Assembly (NCBI RefSeq): GCF_003144035.1
Contig: NZ_QFWT01000006.1
Location: 186,001 to 250,000, forward strand
Direction of reading: 5' to 3'
Length of the DNA stretch: 64,000 nt
From: Vibrio albus
GTDB lineage: Bacteria > Pseudomonadota > Gammaproteobacteria > Enterobacterales > Vibrionaceae
Both the position numbers and the translations under genes were made by a program. Within the stretch, counting starts at the first letter, position 1. Each line of letters begins with the position of its first letter. The notes below the pieces were generated by a model. The model worked only from the letters and a program-made list of their open reading frames with translations. It was not told the origin of the DNA and did no database searches. Below are positions 49,765-60,429 of this stretch, piece by piece.

Positions 49765-50310
49765 ATGTCTTTCAGCGATCAAAATTTAATTTGGGTTGAT
49801 CTTGAGATGACAGGGTTAGACCCTGAACAGCACAAGATCATTGAAATTGCATCGATTGTCACTGACAGTGAACTGAATATTCTGGCAGAAGGCCCGGTGA
49901 TAGCCGTTCACCAGCCAGAAGAAGAATTGCAGAAAATGGATGAGTGGTGTACGACAACCCATACCGGTAGTGGCTTGGTTGAACGGGTGAAAACCAGCAA
50001 AATTAATGAAGAGCAAGCGGTGAAAGAAACGATCGCGTTCCTGGAAAAGTGGGTGCCGAAAGGGAAATCACCTATTTGCGGTAACAGTATTGGTCAGGAT
50101 CGACGCTTTCTTTACAAACATATGCCGGAGTTAGAAGAATACTTCCATTATCGTTACATTGATGTCAGTACTCTGAAAGAGCTGACCCGCCGCTGGAAAC
50201 CCGATGTACTGGCAGGTTTTCACAAGAAAGGCAGCCATTTGGCTCTGGATGACATCCGTGAATCCATTGCGGAACTTCAGTATTACCGGAAAACCATTTT
50301 TTCTATCTGA
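49765..50310 (+). CDS. orn: Oligoribonuclease
   Basis: The protein is 181 aa, a DEDDh 3'-5' exonuclease that degrades RNA dinucleotides, including pGpG from c-di-GMP turnover. W-V-D-L-E-M-T-G-L gives the first Asp and Glu. The ATG giving M-S-F-S-D-Q-N-L was chosen over a frame starting 34 codons upstream that would overlap rsgA. Confidence 0.96.
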   Translation: MSFSDQNLIWVDLEMTGLDPEQHKIIEIASIVTDSELNILAEGPVIAVHQPEEELQKMDEWCTTTHTGSGLVERVKTSKINEEQAVKETIAFLEKWVPKGKSPICGNSIGQDRRFLYKHMPELEEYFHYRYIDVSTLKELTRRWKPDVLAGFHKKGSHLALDDIRESIAELQYYRKTIFSI

Positions 50311-50425
50311 TGTGCTGGTGGCGGTGAAGTAAGCCTCCGTTACCACCTGAAACGTAGGCTTTATCATCAATATGTTTATTTTTTCATCGAACAGTAAAAA
50401 AATAACATTTTTTTTGTAGAAAGAC

Positions 50426-50453
50426 TTGCATCACAAAAAAATGCTCTTATAAT
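50426..50453 (+). promoter_or_regulatory. Promoter of the tRNA array
   Basis: TTGCAT and a perfect TATAAT are separated by 16 nt, preceded by an A/T-rich tract like an UP element. A GC-containing discriminator (CGCAGCCC) follows, as in stringently controlled stable RNA promoters. It is 34 nt before the first tRNA and is the only good promoter seen for the whole array. Confidence 0.75.
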
Positions 50454-50487
50454 TCGCAGCCCTAAACGGATGAACGCGTTATTGAAT

Positions 50488-50563
50488 GCGACACTAGCTC
50501 AGTTGGTAGAGCGCAACCTTGCCAAGGTTGAGGTCACGAGTTCGAACCTCGTGTGTCGCTCCA
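50488..50563 (+). tRNA. tRNA-Gly(GCC), copy 1
   Basis: 76 nt, full cloverleaf: acceptor GCGACAC with GTGTCGC, anticodon loop TTGCCAA, T loop TTCGAAC, encoded CCA. First gene of the array. Confidence 0.97.
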
Positions 50564-50621
50564 AGTTTTCAAAGCGAACATTCGAATAGGCTTTCATCGT
50601 ATAGCGATGACACAATACGGA

Positions 50622-50698
<77 letters not shown>

Positions 50699-50730
50699 AA
50701 TTCAGATTGAACGCAATAGCGGTTAATCAT
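50699..50730 (+). repeat. 32-bp spacer repeated after each initiator tRNA
   Basis: The same spacer, beginning AATTCAGATT and ending GGTTAATCAT, recurs at 50941-50972 and 51424-51455 (one base differs in the last). It always joins an initiator tRNA to a Gly-type gene, showing duplication of fMet-Gly modules. Confidence 0.9.
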
Positions 50731-50821
50731 GCGACACTAGCTCAGTTGGTAGAGCGCAACCTTGCCAAGGTTGAGGTCACGCCTTTTTGTTATGAGAAAG
50801 GGAACCTTGTGTGTCGCTCCA
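50731..50821 (+). pseudogene. tRNA-Gly-like pseudogene 1 with replaced T arm
   Basis: 91 nt. Acceptor, D and anticodon arms (GCC) are those of the intact Gly copies. Six bases of the T arm (AGTTCG) are replaced by a 21-nt segment, 50783-50803, that can fold as CCTTT...AAAGG. The T loop is lost, so normal tRNA folding and EF-Tu binding are unlikely. CCA is encoded. Confidence 0.85.
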
Positions 50822-50863
50822 GTTTGACGGTCTTCATCGTACCTAACGGTGGCACAATACGGA
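50822..50863 (+). repeat. Hairpin spacer repeated before fMet and Gly genes
   Basis: The spacer contains TCATCG...CGGTGG/CGGTGA, an imperfect hairpin. Related copies lie at 51070-51101, 51178-51212 and 51304-51346, with a diverged copy in the first spacer (about 50591-50621). These repeats could be transcript processing sites. Confidence 0.75.
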
Positions 50864-50940
<77 letters not shown>

Positions 50941-50972
50941 AATTCAGATTGAACGCAATAGCGGTTAATCAT

Positions 50973-51048
50973 GCGACACTAGCTCAGTTGGTAGAGCGCA
51001 ACCTTGCCAAGGTTGAGGTCACGAGTTCGAACCTCGTGTGTCGCTCCA
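50973..51048 (+). tRNA. tRNA-Gly(GCC), copy 2
   Basis: 76 nt, identical to copy 1 by reading, complete T arm and CCA. Confidence 0.97.
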
Positions 51049-51101
51049 TTTTCTCCTCAAGGTAGAAAGTGATGGTCTTCATCGTACCTAACGGTGACAA
51101 T

Positions 51102-51177
51102 GCGACACTAGCTCAGTTGGTAGAGCGCAACCTTGCCAAGGTTGAGGTCACGAGTTCGAACCTCGTGTGTCGCTCCA
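51102..51177 (+). tRNA. tRNA-Gly(GCC), copy 3
   Basis: 76 nt, identical to copy 1. It follows copy 2 directly, without an initiator tRNA between them. Confidence 0.97.
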
Positions 51178-51212
51178 GTTTGATGGTTTTCATCGTACCT
51201 GACGGTGACAAT

Positions 51213-51303
51213 GCGGCACTAGCTCAATTGATAGAGCGCAACCTTGCCAAGGTTGAGGTCACGCCTTTTTGTTATGAGAAAGGGAACCTCGTGTGTCGCT
51301 CCA
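51213..51303 (+). pseudogene. tRNA-Gly-like pseudogene 2 with replaced T arm
   Basis: 91 nt. It carries the same 21-nt replacement as pseudogene 1, at 51265-51285. The acceptor reads GCGGCAC, giving a G-T wobble instead of A-T at position 4:69. The D loop also differs (AATTGATA). Anticodon arm GCC is intact and CCA is encoded. Confidence 0.85.
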
Positions 51304-51346
51304 GTTTGATGGTCTTCATCGTACCCTAACGGTGACACAATACGGA

Positions 51347-51423
<77 letters not shown>

Positions 51424-51455
51424 AATTCAGATTAAACGCAATAGCGGTTAATCAT

Positions 51456-51531
51456 GCGACACTAGCTCAGTTGGTAGAGCGCAACCTTGCCAAGGTTGAG
51501 GTCACGAGTTCGAACCTCGTGTGTCGCTCCA
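51456..51531 (+). tRNA. tRNA-Gly(GCC), copy 4
   Basis: 76 nt, identical to copy 1, the last intact tRNA of the array. Confidence 0.97.
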
Positions 51532-51572
51532 AATTCTATCGTTATCCGTTATTTTCTAATAATTGGTAACTG

Positions 51573-51662
51573 GCAGCACTAGATCAGTTAATAGAGCGTA
51601 ACCTTAGTAAAATGAAGGTCACGCTTTTTTCCGTGAGAAAGGGAATTTCATGTGTTGCTTCA
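51573..51662 (+). pseudogene. Decayed tRNA-Gly-like pseudogene 3 with a variant replaced T arm
   Basis: About 90 nt. D and anticodon stems are broken and the anticodon position reads AGT. The T-arm region again has a hairpin-like replacement (CTTTTTTCC...GAGAAAGGG). The acceptor GCAGCAC still pairs with GTGTTGC through a changed 3:70 pair and a wobble. The end reads TCA instead of CCA. Confidence 0.75.
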
Positions 51663-52255
51663 GATTCTTTCAAAATATGCAGTAACCGTTTTTAACGGTG
51701 AACTGGCTTTATAGCCACCGCTCTTTATTAATGCCGTGAGGCATTAGCCCCAAAAAAATACTCTTCAATACTCAGGATCGAGTGAAGTCTATTTTGTAAC
51801 AACTCAATCTCAGCTGTGATTCAGCGTTACTTTTCCACTGTTCAGAACTATGAGCAGCGGCTTTTTTTGCGTATTTGAATTAATTTAATTAACAGAGTTA
51901 TCCACATATCATGTTCTGTGGATAAGTTGGTTGATAAATAAAAATCAGACGCTTGTCTGAGGTGTGCACAAAAGATCATTTTGAAAACAAAGGTTTTAAT
52001 AAATGACATACATTTACTTATCTTATTGTTTTTAAAGGTAAATGTATTTATTTTTCATTTGAACAAGAAGAAAGATAAGATCCTTAAGTCAAAATTCCTT
52101 GATCTTTATCATGTCAATGCTCTGTGTTTAACTTTGTGTTTGTTCTCATTGTTGAGGGATGTTGTAATTTTTTTCCACACTTCCAGTTTTGAGAGTGATA
52201 TCAAACATTGCTCACTGAAAGTGTGAGTCTATCGGGCTGAATGTCTGTTGAACAC
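51663..52255. other. AT-rich gap after the tRNA array
   Basis: This 593-bp stretch has no convincing gene; an 81-codon frame at 51981-52226 has no ribosome site, family resemblance or Vibrio-like codon use. Visible structures are a 7-bp hairpin (TAATGCC...GGCATTA, 51729-51746), a possible terminator for the array (CTGTTC...GAGCAG then a T run, about 51838-51867), and an inverted pair of DnaA boxes listed separately. The right half is extremely T-rich. Confidence 0.6.
51898..51925. promoter_or_regulatory. Inverted pair of DnaA boxes
   Basis: TTATCCACA at 51898-51906 and its exact complement TGTGGATAA at 51917-51925 are 10 bp apart. Both match the strong DnaA consensus TTATNCACA. They sit in a gene-free AT-rich gap, so they could be a DnaA-titrating or replication-related site. 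This is not an origin as judged by neighbours (no dnaA, gidA or rctB). Confidence 0.6.
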
Positions 52256-53365
52256 TCAGGCATCCCGGGGTAAGCCTTTTTCAACAATTCGGATTAACCT
52301 TTCAGTTTTACGATTTCTTTTCTGATGCGCTTTTTGCTGCTGTTCTGCCCACAAAATATGGTCGTTCAGCATAGTGCTCATCCCTTTTCTGCTGGCTAAG
52401 GCGGTCAGAATTCTTTCAGAGAAAGGAGCATTTCCCATCGCAATGGCAATATTACGTAGCCACTGGATGTGTCCAATACGCCGGATAGGAGAGCCTTCCA
52501 TTTTTTTTAAAAATTCTTCCTCACTCCACAAAAACAGAGTGGCAAGGTCCATATCCTCCAGCGTTTGTCTTCTGTGGAAGTCGGAATTCTGAGTTATTTC
52601 AGAAAAACGGTTCCAGGGACACACTAACTGACAGTCATCGCAGCCATAAATACGGTTACCTATGGCTGATCGGAATTCTTCCGGAATGATGCCATCGTAT
52701 TCAATCGTCAGATAGGAGATACATTTTCTGGCATCCACCACGCCATCCGCAACAATTGCACCTGTCGGGCATGAAGTGATGCAGGCTTGGCATTTTCCAC
52801 ATTCATTGCTTGCCGGTGTATCGACAGGTAGTGGGAGATCCACCAGTAATTCACCTAAAAAGAACCAGGATCCGGCGTCTCGGTTTATAATCAGAGAATG
52901 TTTACCGGTCCAGCCAAGGCCTGCTTTTTCTGCCAGAGGGCGCTCGAGTATAGGTGCTGAATCAACAAATGGCCGATAGCCAAGCTTTTCGACTTCCTGT
53001 TCGATTTTCTGCCCCAGCTTTTTAAGCTGGTTGCGAACTAATTTATGATAATCGCGTCCAAGTGCATAACGGCTGATATAAGCCTGAGAGGGATCTTTCA
53101 GGTTCGTGGCAAAATGGGCATCCGGAGGAAGGTAATTCATCCGGACGCTGATGACTCTCATGGTTCCGGGAAGTAATTCTTCAGGGCGGGCTCGCATCAT
53201 GCCGTGGCGGGCCATCCAGTCCATCTCTCCGTGGTAACCGGCGTCCAGCCAGCGCTGTAGTTCGGGTTCATGAAGGGATAGGTCGATATCGCAGATCCCT
53301 ACCTGCTGGAATCCAAGCTGGTTACCCCAGAGTTTGATCTGCTCTGCCAGAGACTGATAATTCAT
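52256..53365 (-). CDS. queG: Epoxyqueuosine reductase
   Basis: The protein is 369 aa, a cobalamin and [4Fe-4S] enzyme that reduces epoxyqueuosine to queuosine in tRNAs with GUN anticodons. Two cluster motifs are visible: C-G-K-C-Q-A-C-I-T-S-C-P and C-D-D-C-Q-L-V-C-P. It is divergent from tsaE, as in many gammaproteobacteria. The adjacent tRNA-Gly(GCC) is not a QueG substrate. Confidence 0.94.
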   Translation of the reverse strand: MNYQSLAEQIKLWGNQLGFQQVGICDIDLSLHEPELQRWLDAGYHGEMDWMARHGMMRARPEELLPGTMRVISVRMNYLPPDAHFATNLKDPSQAYISRYALGRDYHKLVRNQLKKLGQKIEQEVEKLGYRPFVDSAPILERPLAEKAGLGWTGKHSLIINRDAGSWFFLGELLVDLPLPVDTPASNECGKCQACITSCPTGAIVADGVVDARKCISYLTIEYDGIIPEEFRSAIGNRIYGCDDCQLVCPWNRFSEITQNSDFHRRQTLEDMDLATLFLWSEEEFLKKMEGSPIRRIGHIQWLRNIAIAMGNAPFSERILTALASRKGMSTMLNDHILWAEQQQKAHQKRNRKTERLIRIVEKGLPRDA

Positions 53366-53494
53366 AAAATGTCAGGGAATAGTTGGCCGGAAGGGGGAAA
53401 TTTTAACAGATGAAGTCTTGTCTCTCAAAACCAACAGGGTTTACTATTCGAAGTCTTTTGGTTTTTATATAGTCGATAGCTGGTATTTAGATTT

Positions 53495-53965
53495 ATGCAT
53501 TCAATGAGTACGAAAGAACTGACCCTGGCAGATGAACAGGCAACTGTAGCGATGGGCACAAAATTGGCCCATTTATGCTCTCAGCAAACCACCATCTATC
53601 TGCATGGTGACTTAGGTGCCGGAAAAACGACGTTTAGCCGTGGCTTTGTCCGTGCCTTAGGGCATCAGGGGAATGTGAAGAGTCCCACTTATACTTTAGT
53701 TGAACCGTATAAACTGGCAGACTGGCAGGTATATCATTTTGATCTGTATCGGCTGGCCGATCCGGAAGAACTGGAGTTTATGGGCATCCGGGATTATTTT
53801 ACCTCTGACGCGCTTTGTCTGGTTGAGTGGCCCGAGAAAGGTTTTGGTTTGCTACCGGAAGCTGATTTGGATATCGAAATGCGTTATAACGGTGAGCAGA
53901 GAATTGCTCGACTTATTGCGAATAACCCGTATGGATGTTCTTTGCTTGAACGATTGGAGTTGTAA
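53495..53965 (+). CDS. tsaE: tRNA threonylcarbamoyladenosine (t6A) ATPase TsaE
   Basis: The protein is 156 aa, with P-loop G-D-L-G-A-G-K-T-T and the K-S-P-T-Y-T-L-V-E switch. It drives the TsaB-TsaD complex that makes t6A37. A second ATG three codons in could be used instead. The amiB start codon follows its stop with no gap. Confidence 0.93.
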   Translation: MHSMSTKELTLADEQATVAMGTKLAHLCSQQTTIYLHGDLGAGKTTFSRGFVRALGHQGNVKSPTYTLVEPYKLADWQVYHFDLYRLADPEELEFMGIRDYFTSDALCLVEWPEKGFGLLPEADLDIEMRYNGEQRIARLIANNPYGCSLLERLEL

Positions 53966-55672
53966 TTGATTTTTAAGCAAGTCCGGGCTCTGAGTCTGCT
54001 CGTAGTCAGTTTGTTTATCATGCTCGCTTTTCCTGCGTATGCCAATACGCTGGAAAGCGTCCGTGTGTGGCCATCTCCGGATGATACTCGGGTGGTTATC
54101 GATCTCCACTCTGAGGCGACATTCAGTTACTTCACTCTATCCAGCCCTAACCGTCTGGTGGTTGATCTGAAGCAGACGGCATTAAAGACAAAGTTACCTA
54201 TCAAGGTTTCAGACAGTAAGGTTCTGACCAAAATCCGTAAGAGCTCCCCTCCGGAAAAAGGCACTTACCGGCTGGTCTTTGAAATGAAGACCAAAGTTAC
54301 CCCGAATATTTTTAAGTTAAAACCGACTCCGGGTGGACAGTACGGACATCGTCTGGTGGTTGATCTACCGCATAATCCGGTACCCGATTTGGTGTCCGAA
54401 CCTGACAATACCCCGTCGGTTAGCCGGGATGCGTCTCAGTTGGCCGGAAATGCGGATATTGTTATCGCTATTGATGCCGGACATGGTGGGGAAGACCCTG
54501 GCTCAATTGGTCCCAAGCGTCATTATGAGAAGACGGTGACACTTGCCATTTCCCGTAAGATAGCCGCCCAGCTAAACCGGGTTCCTGGTGTTAAAGCGGT
54601 GATGACCCGAACCGGGGATTATTATGTCAATCTGAATAAACGTTCTTCAATAGCTCGTAAGAATAAGGCTCATATGCTGGTTTCTGTGCACGCTGATAGT
54701 TTCCGTTCTCCCGAACCTCGCGGAGGGTCTGTCTTCGTCCTGAATACCCGCCGGGCAAACTCAGAGATTGCCCGTTGGGTAGAAAAGCATGAAGAGCAGT
54801 CTGAGTTACTTGGCGGTGCCGGTGAGGTGCTGGCAAAAAATAACAATGACAAAAATATCAGCCAGACCTTACTCGACCTGCAATTCAGTCATTCACAGAA
54901 AGAAGGCTTTAAAGTGGCGCAAAATATTTTGCGTGAAATGGGCAAAGTGACCCGCCTGCATAAGGAAAAACCCGTACATGCCAGCCTTGCGGTGCTGAAG
55001 TCACCGGATATACCTTCTGTGCTGGTGGAAACCGGGTTTATTTCTAATCCGACGGAAGAACGCTTGCTTACCCAACGCTCACATCAGGATAAACTGGCCA
55101 GGGCGTTAGCAAAAGCCATCGTAACCTATTTTGAAGACAATGCGCCGGAAGGTACTCTCTTTGCACAGCGTAAAGCGGCGAGTAAGCATACGGTAGCCCG
55201 GGGTGAGTCACTGTCGATTATTGCTCAGAAATACGGGGTTAGTACGTCGGCTTTGACTAAAGCAAATAGTCTGAAAAGTACCAGTCTTGCGATTGGTCAG
55301 GTATTGATGATTCCGGGTGGAAAGCCTATTGTTCTTGCTAAGGTTAAAAACCCGGTGGAAACCGAAATAATTACCCACAAGGTTCAGCGCGGAGAGTATC
55401 TGGGGCAGATAGCAGGGAAATACAAAGTATCGGTTGCTAGTATCAGACAGCAGAATAGCCTGAAATCCGATACATTATGGGTCGGACAGAAACTCAGGAT
55501 CACGGTAAAACTGAAGGATAGACCGATTCGTAAACACATTGTAAAACGGGGTGAATTTTTGACGAAGATTGCTCACCAGTATGGTGTTTCCGTTGATAGT
55601 ATCCGTCAGGTCAATAAACTTCATTCTGATCAGCTAGCCATCGGTCAGTACCTAATTATCCCGAATAAATAA
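53966..55672 (+). CDS. amiB: N-acetylmuramoyl-L-alanine amidase with three LysM domains
   Basis: The protein is 568 aa from a TTG that directly follows the tsaE stop. The signal peptide ends in A-Y-A near residue 26. An AMIN domain (about 28-135) targets the septum. The zinc amidase (about 165-390) has His173 and Glu176 in D-A-G-H-G-G-E and a later V-E-T-G-F. Three LysM repeats (about 405-450, 465-510 and 522-567) bind glycan. Enteric AmiB lacks LysM. It splits daughter-cell peptidoglycan and is normally switched on by EnvC, also encoded here. Confidence 0.94.
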   Translation: MIFKQVRALSLLVVSLFIMLAFPAYANTLESVRVWPSPDDTRVVIDLHSEATFSYFTLSSPNRLVVDLKQTALKTKLPIKVSDSKVLTKIRKSSPPEKGTYRLVFEMKTKVTPNIFKLKPTPGGQYGHRLVVDLPHNPVPDLVSEPDNTPSVSRDASQLAGNADIVIAIDAGHGGEDPGSIGPKRHYEKTVTLAISRKIAAQLNRVPGVKAVMTRTGDYYVNLNKRSSIARKNKAHMLVSVHADSFRSPEPRGGSVFVLNTRRANSEIARWVEKHEEQSELLGGAGEVLAKNNNDKNISQTLLDLQFSHSQKEGFKVAQNILREMGKVTRLHKEKPVHASLAVLKSPDIPSVLVETGFISNPTEERLLTQRSHQDKLARALAKAIVTYFEDNAPEGTLFAQRKAASKHTVARGESLSIIAQKYGVSTSALTKANSLKSTSLAIGQVLMIPGGKPIVLAKVKNPVETEIITHKVQRGEYLGQIAGKYKVSVASIRQQNSLKSDTLWVGQKLRITVKLKDRPIRKHIVKRGEFLTKIAHQYGVSVDSIRQVNKLHSDQLAIGQYLIIPNK

Positions 55673-57675
55673 TGACGATAAAAATCCTGCCAGCCCGGCT
55701 GGCAAACCAGATTGCTGCTGGTGAAGTGGTAGAAAGGCCCGCTTCGGTCGTAAAAGAGCTGGTTGAAAACAGCCTTGATTCCGGTGCTTCCCGTATCGAT
55801 ATTGATATAGAAAAAGGGGGAAGCAAGCTGATCCGTGTCCGGGATAACGGTAAAGGCATCGTCAAAGAAGAGCTGGAACTGGCCCTTAGCCGCCATGCGA
55901 CATCAAAAATCCACTCGCTGGATGATCTGGAAGCGATTATGAGCTTAGGTTTCCGTGGGGAGGCTCTGGCCAGTATTAGCTCTGTTTCCAGACTGACGAT
56001 GACGTCACGTCCTGCGGCTCAGGAACAGGCATGGTCTGCTTACAGTGAAGGCCGGGATATGGCGGTTCAGCTTCAGCCTGCAGCTCATCCGGTAGGGACA
56101 TCGGTTGAAGTCGTGGATCTCTTCTTTAATACGCCGGCAAGGCGAAAGTTTCTTCGCACAGAAAAAACCGAGTTTACCCATATCGATGAGCTATTGAAGC
56201 GTATTGCCCTGAGCAGTTTTGATGTGACAATGAATCTGCGCCATAACGGCAAAATGGTGCGTCAGTACCGGGCTGCTAAAAACGAGACTCAGGCAGAAAA
56301 GAGACTGGTTTCGGTGTGTGGAGCGGCATTTGTCCGCCATATGCTGAAGATAGAGCTTGAGCACAATGACTTAAAACTGCACGGCTGGATTACAACTCCG
56401 GAAGGCGCTCGCCAGCAGAGTGATTTACAGTACTGCTACGTGAATGGCCGAATGATGCGGGATAAGCTGATCAACCACGCCATTCGGCAGAGTTATGAAA
56501 CCAGCTTAAGGCCTGAGCAGTTTGCTGCGTATGTGCTTTTTATTGAGATCGATCCGCACCAAGTGGATGTGAATGTCCATCCGGCCAAACACGAAGTCCG
56601 TTTTCATCAGGCTCGTCTGGTGCATGATTTTATTTATCAGGCACTGGCTGGTGCTCTGGCACAGAGTGCTTATATTGATGTGCCGGAGACTGCTGAGTCG
56701 GCTTACCAGACTGAAGTGAAGCCGCAGGCCCCTGTTTCTTCTGAGACTGATATTCCAGAAACAGATGCCCTGGAAAAGTCGGCAATGACAAGAGAATCAA
56801 AACCTTATCCGGTCACCCGGTCTGTTCCGGAGCAGGTAATGGAAGCGGTCGCCCGGACACCGGACTACCCACGTAAAAGTGGTGGAGAATGGAGCCATTC
56901 TGATGGGCGTCAGCGTAGAGAGCAAAAGGCATCAGAGCAGAACGCCAGGACTTCAGCACCCTCTCAACGAGAGGTGAAAGCGTACCAGGAACTATTACGG
57001 ACGGAAACTCCGGCCCCGCTTTCATCGAAGCCTGTTGCTTCAGCGGATGAGCCGTCTGCTACTTATCAGCCTATGTCGGCCGGTCAACCTGCGGATTCAG
57101 AGAAACTACCTGAGCAACTGGGCAAAGCCGTTGCCATTGTGGATGACTGTTATTTGCTTATATTATCCGATGCCGGACCGGTACTGCTCTCAATAGTCAG
57201 GGCTGAATGGTACCGCTTGGTTGGACAGATGATGACTGATCAGTCTGCTCTGGTACCACAGCCACTGCTGGTTCCATTATCCATGAAGCTGGACAGTCAG
57301 TTATTGGAAGCGATGCAAGTGAATGAGGCTCTGTTGAAACAGTTTGCTATTCACCTAAAGAGCAAAGGAAGTGACTCGTTGATGGTCATGGCGGTTCCTC
57401 AGCCACTCAGGCAACAAAATCTGCAACAATTAATTCCGGATCTGTTATCTTATCTCGCTTTTGATTCTGAGAATCGGCAGAAAACGGCCAGAGATGTGAC
57501 TCAGTGGCTGGCTGGTGAGTTACTGAAGACAAAAAGCAGCTACACTTTATCGGAAGGTATTCAGATTGTTTCAGAACTGGAACAGCTCTGGCAGCAGCAA
57601 CTGCCGCTTAACGACCGTCTTTTTGTCCGGACTGTAGACTTTTCTGCCACGATAGCGAAGTTGAACCATGAATAA
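55672..57675 (+). CDS. mutL: DNA mismatch repair protein MutL
   Basis: The protein is 667 aa. The N-terminal GHKL ATPase has Glu29 and Asn33 in [12 protein letters not shown] and the G-F-R-G-E-A-L loop. A variable linker (about 340-475) and the dimerisation domain follow. No D-Q-H-A-x2-E-x4-E endonuclease motif is seen, as expected in organisms that use MutH with Dam. It overlaps amiB by one nucleotide and miaA by 8. Confidence 0.96.
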   Translation: MTIKILPARLANQIAAGEVVERPASVVKELVENSLDSGASRIDIDIEKGGSKLIRVRDNGKGIVKEELELALSRHATSKIHSLDDLEAIMSLGFRGEALASISSVSRLTMTSRPAAQEQAWSAYSEGRDMAVQLQPAAHPVGTSVEVVDLFFNTPARRKFLRTEKTEFTHIDELLKRIALSSFDVTMNLRHNGKMVRQYRAAKNETQAEKRLVSVCGAAFVRHMLKIELEHNDLKLHGWITTPEGARQQSDLQYCYVNGRMMRDKLINHAIRQSYETSLRPEQFAAYVLFIEIDPHQVDVNVHPAKHEVRFHQARLVHDFIYQALAGALAQSAYIDVPETAESAYQTEVKPQAPVSSETDIPETDALEKSAMTRESKPYPVTRSVPEQVMEAVARTPDYPRKSGGEWSHSDGRQRREQKASEQNARTSAPSQREVKAYQELLRTETPAPLSSKPVASADEPSATYQPMSAGQPADSEKLPEQLGKAVAIVDDCYLLILSDAGPVLLSIVRAEWYRLVGQMMTDQSALVPQPLLVPLSMKLDSQLLEAMQVNEALLKQFAIHLKSKGSDSLMVMAVPQPLRQQNLQQLIPDLLSYLAFDSENRQKTARDVTQWLAGELLKTKSSYTLSEGIQIVSELEQLWQQQLPLNDRLFVRTVDFSATIAKLNHE

Positions 57676-58621
57676 ACCATTACCGCTCGCCCTGTTTCTG
57701 ATGGGGCCGACTGCATCGGGTAAAACGGACTTAGCCATCCGTCTCCGGAACAAGTATCCGGTGGAAATCATCAGCGTCGATTCTGCGCTGATTTACCGGG
57801 GAATGGATATCGGGACGGCTAAGCCGGACCAGGAGGAGCAGAAACAAGCCCCTCATCGGCTGATTGACATTCTGGACCCGAAAGAGGCCTATTCTGCCGC
57901 TGATTTCAGACGCGATGCCTTAAATGAAATGAACTCGATTGTTGCAGAAGGTAAAATTCCTCTGCTTGTCGGCGGAACTATGTTGTATTTCAAGGCTCTA
58001 TTAGAAGGGTTATCGCCACTTCCTGCGGCAGATCCTGAGGTGCGCCGACAGATTGAAGAGGAAGCGAAAAGCTTAGGCTGGGCTCATTTGCATCAGCAGT
58101 TACGAGATCTCGATCCCGTCTCGGCTGAAAGAATACATCCAAATGACCCTCAAAGGTTATCCAGAGCATTGGAAGTTTACCGGATTTCAGGTAAAACGTT
58201 AACGGAACTGACCCAGAAGCGGGGAGAAACACTTCCGTTTCGGGTTCAGCAGTTCGCAATTGCTCCAAAGGATAGAGCAGAGCTTCACCGGAGAATTGAG
58301 CTCAGATTTGATAAAATGATTGAAGCCGGATTTGAAGATGAAGTGAAATCACTCTATGCTCGAAAGGATCTTCATCATGACTTACCCTCCATTCGTTGTG
58401 TGGGGTACCGGCAGATGTGGGACTATCTGGACGGGAACAGCACGCTGGATGAAGCGGTTTTCCGCGGTATCTGTGCCACCCGTCAATTGGCCAAGCGGCA
58501 GATTACCTGGTTACGCAGCTGGGATAATTTAACTTGGTTAGATAGCGAGAACATTGAACAGGCAGTCACAATAGTGTCTGAAGTGTTAGACTCAGAAGCA
58601 AAGAGTATGGCATCAGATTGA
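57668..58621 (+). CDS. miaA: tRNA dimethylallyltransferase
   Basis: The protein is 317 aa, with P-loop G-P-T-A-S-G-K-T and the [10 protein letters not shown] block. It prenylates A37 of tRNAs reading UNN codons. In enteric bacteria promoters inside miaA feed hfq; here TATAAT at 58632-58637, just past the miaA stop, is a possible -10 without a good -35. Confidence 0.95.
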   Translation: MNKPLPLALFLMGPTASGKTDLAIRLRNKYPVEIISVDSALIYRGMDIGTAKPDQEEQKQAPHRLIDILDPKEAYSAADFRRDALNEMNSIVAEGKIPLLVGGTMLYFKALLEGLSPLPAADPEVRRQIEEEAKSLGWAHLHQQLRDLDPVSAERIHPNDPQRLSRALEVYRISGKTLTELTQKRGETLPFRVQQFAIAPKDRAELHRRIELRFDKMIEAGFEDEVKSLYARKDLHHDLPSIRCVGYRQMWDYLDGNSTLDEAVFRGICATRQLAKRQITWLRSWDNLTWLDSENIEQAVTIVSEVLDSEAKSMASD

Positions 58622-58753
58622 TATTGCTGTGTATAATGTGATCGTTTTTGCGTGATGGTATCGAAAGTGATCTTCATTTGAGGAGTGGACGATACTTTTT
58701 GATTTATTTAGCTCTGATGCAAAAGCAGCAACTTACTTGCAGTGTACCAATAG

Positions 58754-59065
<312 letters not shown>

Positions 59066-59094
59066 AATTATTCAAATGATAAGGAGCTGATTGC

Positions 59095-60384
59095 TTGTTT
59101 GACCGTTATGAAGCCGGTGAGCAGGCTATTCTTGTTCATATCAACTTTACGCAAGAGGGTGAGTGGGAGGATCTCAGCGAATTCGAAATGCTGGTTTCTT
59201 CCGCCGGAGTCAATACGCTGCAGGTAATCACCGGCAGCCGACAGGCTCCGCACCCCAAATACTATGTCGGAGAGGGTAAGGCCGAAGAAATTGCGCAGGC
59301 TGTTCAGTCCGCGGATGCCGAAATTGTGATCTTTAATCACGCCCTCTCTCCCGCCCAGGAAAGAAACCTCGAGAAGCTTTGTGAGTGCCGAGTGTTGGAC
59401 CGTACCGGTCTGATACTGGATATTTTTGCCCAGCGCGCTCGTACCCACGAAGGTAAATTACAGGTTGAGCTGGCACAGCTTCGCCACCTTTCCACTCGTT
59501 TGATCCGGGGCTGGACTCACCTTGAGAGACAGAAAGGGGGGATTGGTCTGCGTGGCCCGGGTGAAACCCAGCTGGAGACCGACCGCCGTCTTTTGCGTGA
59601 CAGGATAAAGGCGATTTTACGCCGCCTGGATAAAGTTGCAAAACAACGTGAACAGGGTAGACGGGCGAGAAACCGGGCGGAAATACCGACTATTTCCCTG
59701 GTCGGATATACCAACGCCGGTAAGTCCACACTGTTTAACCGCATTACCGAAGCTGGCGTATACGCCGCTGATCAACTGTTTGCCACCCTGGATCCGACTC
59801 TGCGTAAACTTGAGCTGGACGATGTTGGCCCAACGATTCTGGCTGATACCGTAGGTTTTATTCGTCACCTGCCGCATGATCTGGTCGCGGCATTTAAAGC
59901 GACATTGCAAGAAACTCAGGAAGCTGACATTTTGTTACATGTTGTGGATGCCAGTGATGACCGTTTTCGTGAGAATATCGAAGCCGTCAATATTGTTCTG
60001 GAAGAGATTGAAGCCGATGAGGTGCCTTCTCTGCTGGTCATGAATAAGATTGACAATCTTGATGGGCAACAGCCGCGTATTGAGCGGGATGATGAAGGGA
60101 TACCAAGAACTGTCTGGGTATCTGCAATGGAAGGCCGAGGTATGGATCTTCTGTTTCAGGCTCTGACCGAGCGTTTAGCCAGCCAGATGGTGCAGTATCG
60201 TTTGCGAATTCCTCCTCAGTATCAGGGGCGACTACGCAGTTTATTCTTTGAAATGAGGTGTATTCAGTTTGAAGAATATGAACAAGATGGTAACTTATTG
60301 ATCGATATTCGAATGCAACAAGTAGATTGGTCTAGACTTGTGAAAAGAGAAGAGGCAGTTCTGAGTGACTTTATCGTTCACTAA
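59095..60384 (+). CDS. hflX: Ribosome-associated GTPase HflX
   Basis: The protein is 429 aa from a TTG placed 8 nt after AAGGAG. An N-terminal HflX domain and helical linker precede the Obg-type G domain (G1 G-Y-T-N-A-G-K-S-T, G3 D-T-V-G-F, G4 N-K-I-D). It splits stalled 70S ribosomes in characterised homologues. It is part of the hfq-hflX-hflK-hflC unit. Confidence 0.94.
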   Translation: MFDRYEAGEQAILVHINFTQEGEWEDLSEFEMLVSSAGVNTLQVITGSRQAPHPKYYVGEGKAEEIAQAVQSADAEIVIFNHALSPAQERNLEKLCECRVLDRTGLILDIFAQRARTHEGKLQVELAQLRHLSTRLIRGWTHLERQKGGIGLRGPGETQLETDRRLLRDRIKAILRRLDKVAKQREQGRRARNRAEIPTISLVGYTNAGKSTLFNRITEAGVYAADQLFATLDPTLRKLELDDVGPTILADTVGFIRHLPHDLVAAFKATLQETQEADILLHVVDASDDRFRENIEAVNIVLEEIEADEVPSLLVMNKIDNLDGQQPRIERDDEGIPRTVWVSAMEGRGMDLLFQALTERLASQMVQYRLRIPPQYQGRLRSLFFEMRCIQFEEYEQDGNLLIDIRMQQVDWSRLVKREEAVLSDFIVH

Positions 60385-60429
60385 AGGACTGCTACAGTAT
60401 AACGTCATATCTAATGATGGAGCTTTCTA

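Noticed and set aside
50783..50803. T-arm replacement as an insertion sequence or CRISPR-type repeat
   Set aside because: The segment is only 21 nt, has no target duplication, and replaces rather than interrupts bases. The array repeats are tRNAs and spacers, not CRISPR units.
51898..51925. Replication origin at the DnaA-box pair
   Set aside because: There are only two boxes, no array of 13-mers is recognised, and none of the usual origin neighbours is present.
51981..52226. 81-codon frame in the gap after the tRNA array
   Set aside because: It has no ribosome binding site, no recognisable family, and its Phe/Leu/Lys-rich composition follows from the T-rich DNA.
57241..57300. MutL endonuclease motif around D-Q-S-A
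   Set aside because: The required H-A-x2-E-x4-E continuation is absent, and Dam is encoded nearby, so a MutH-dependent MutL is expected.
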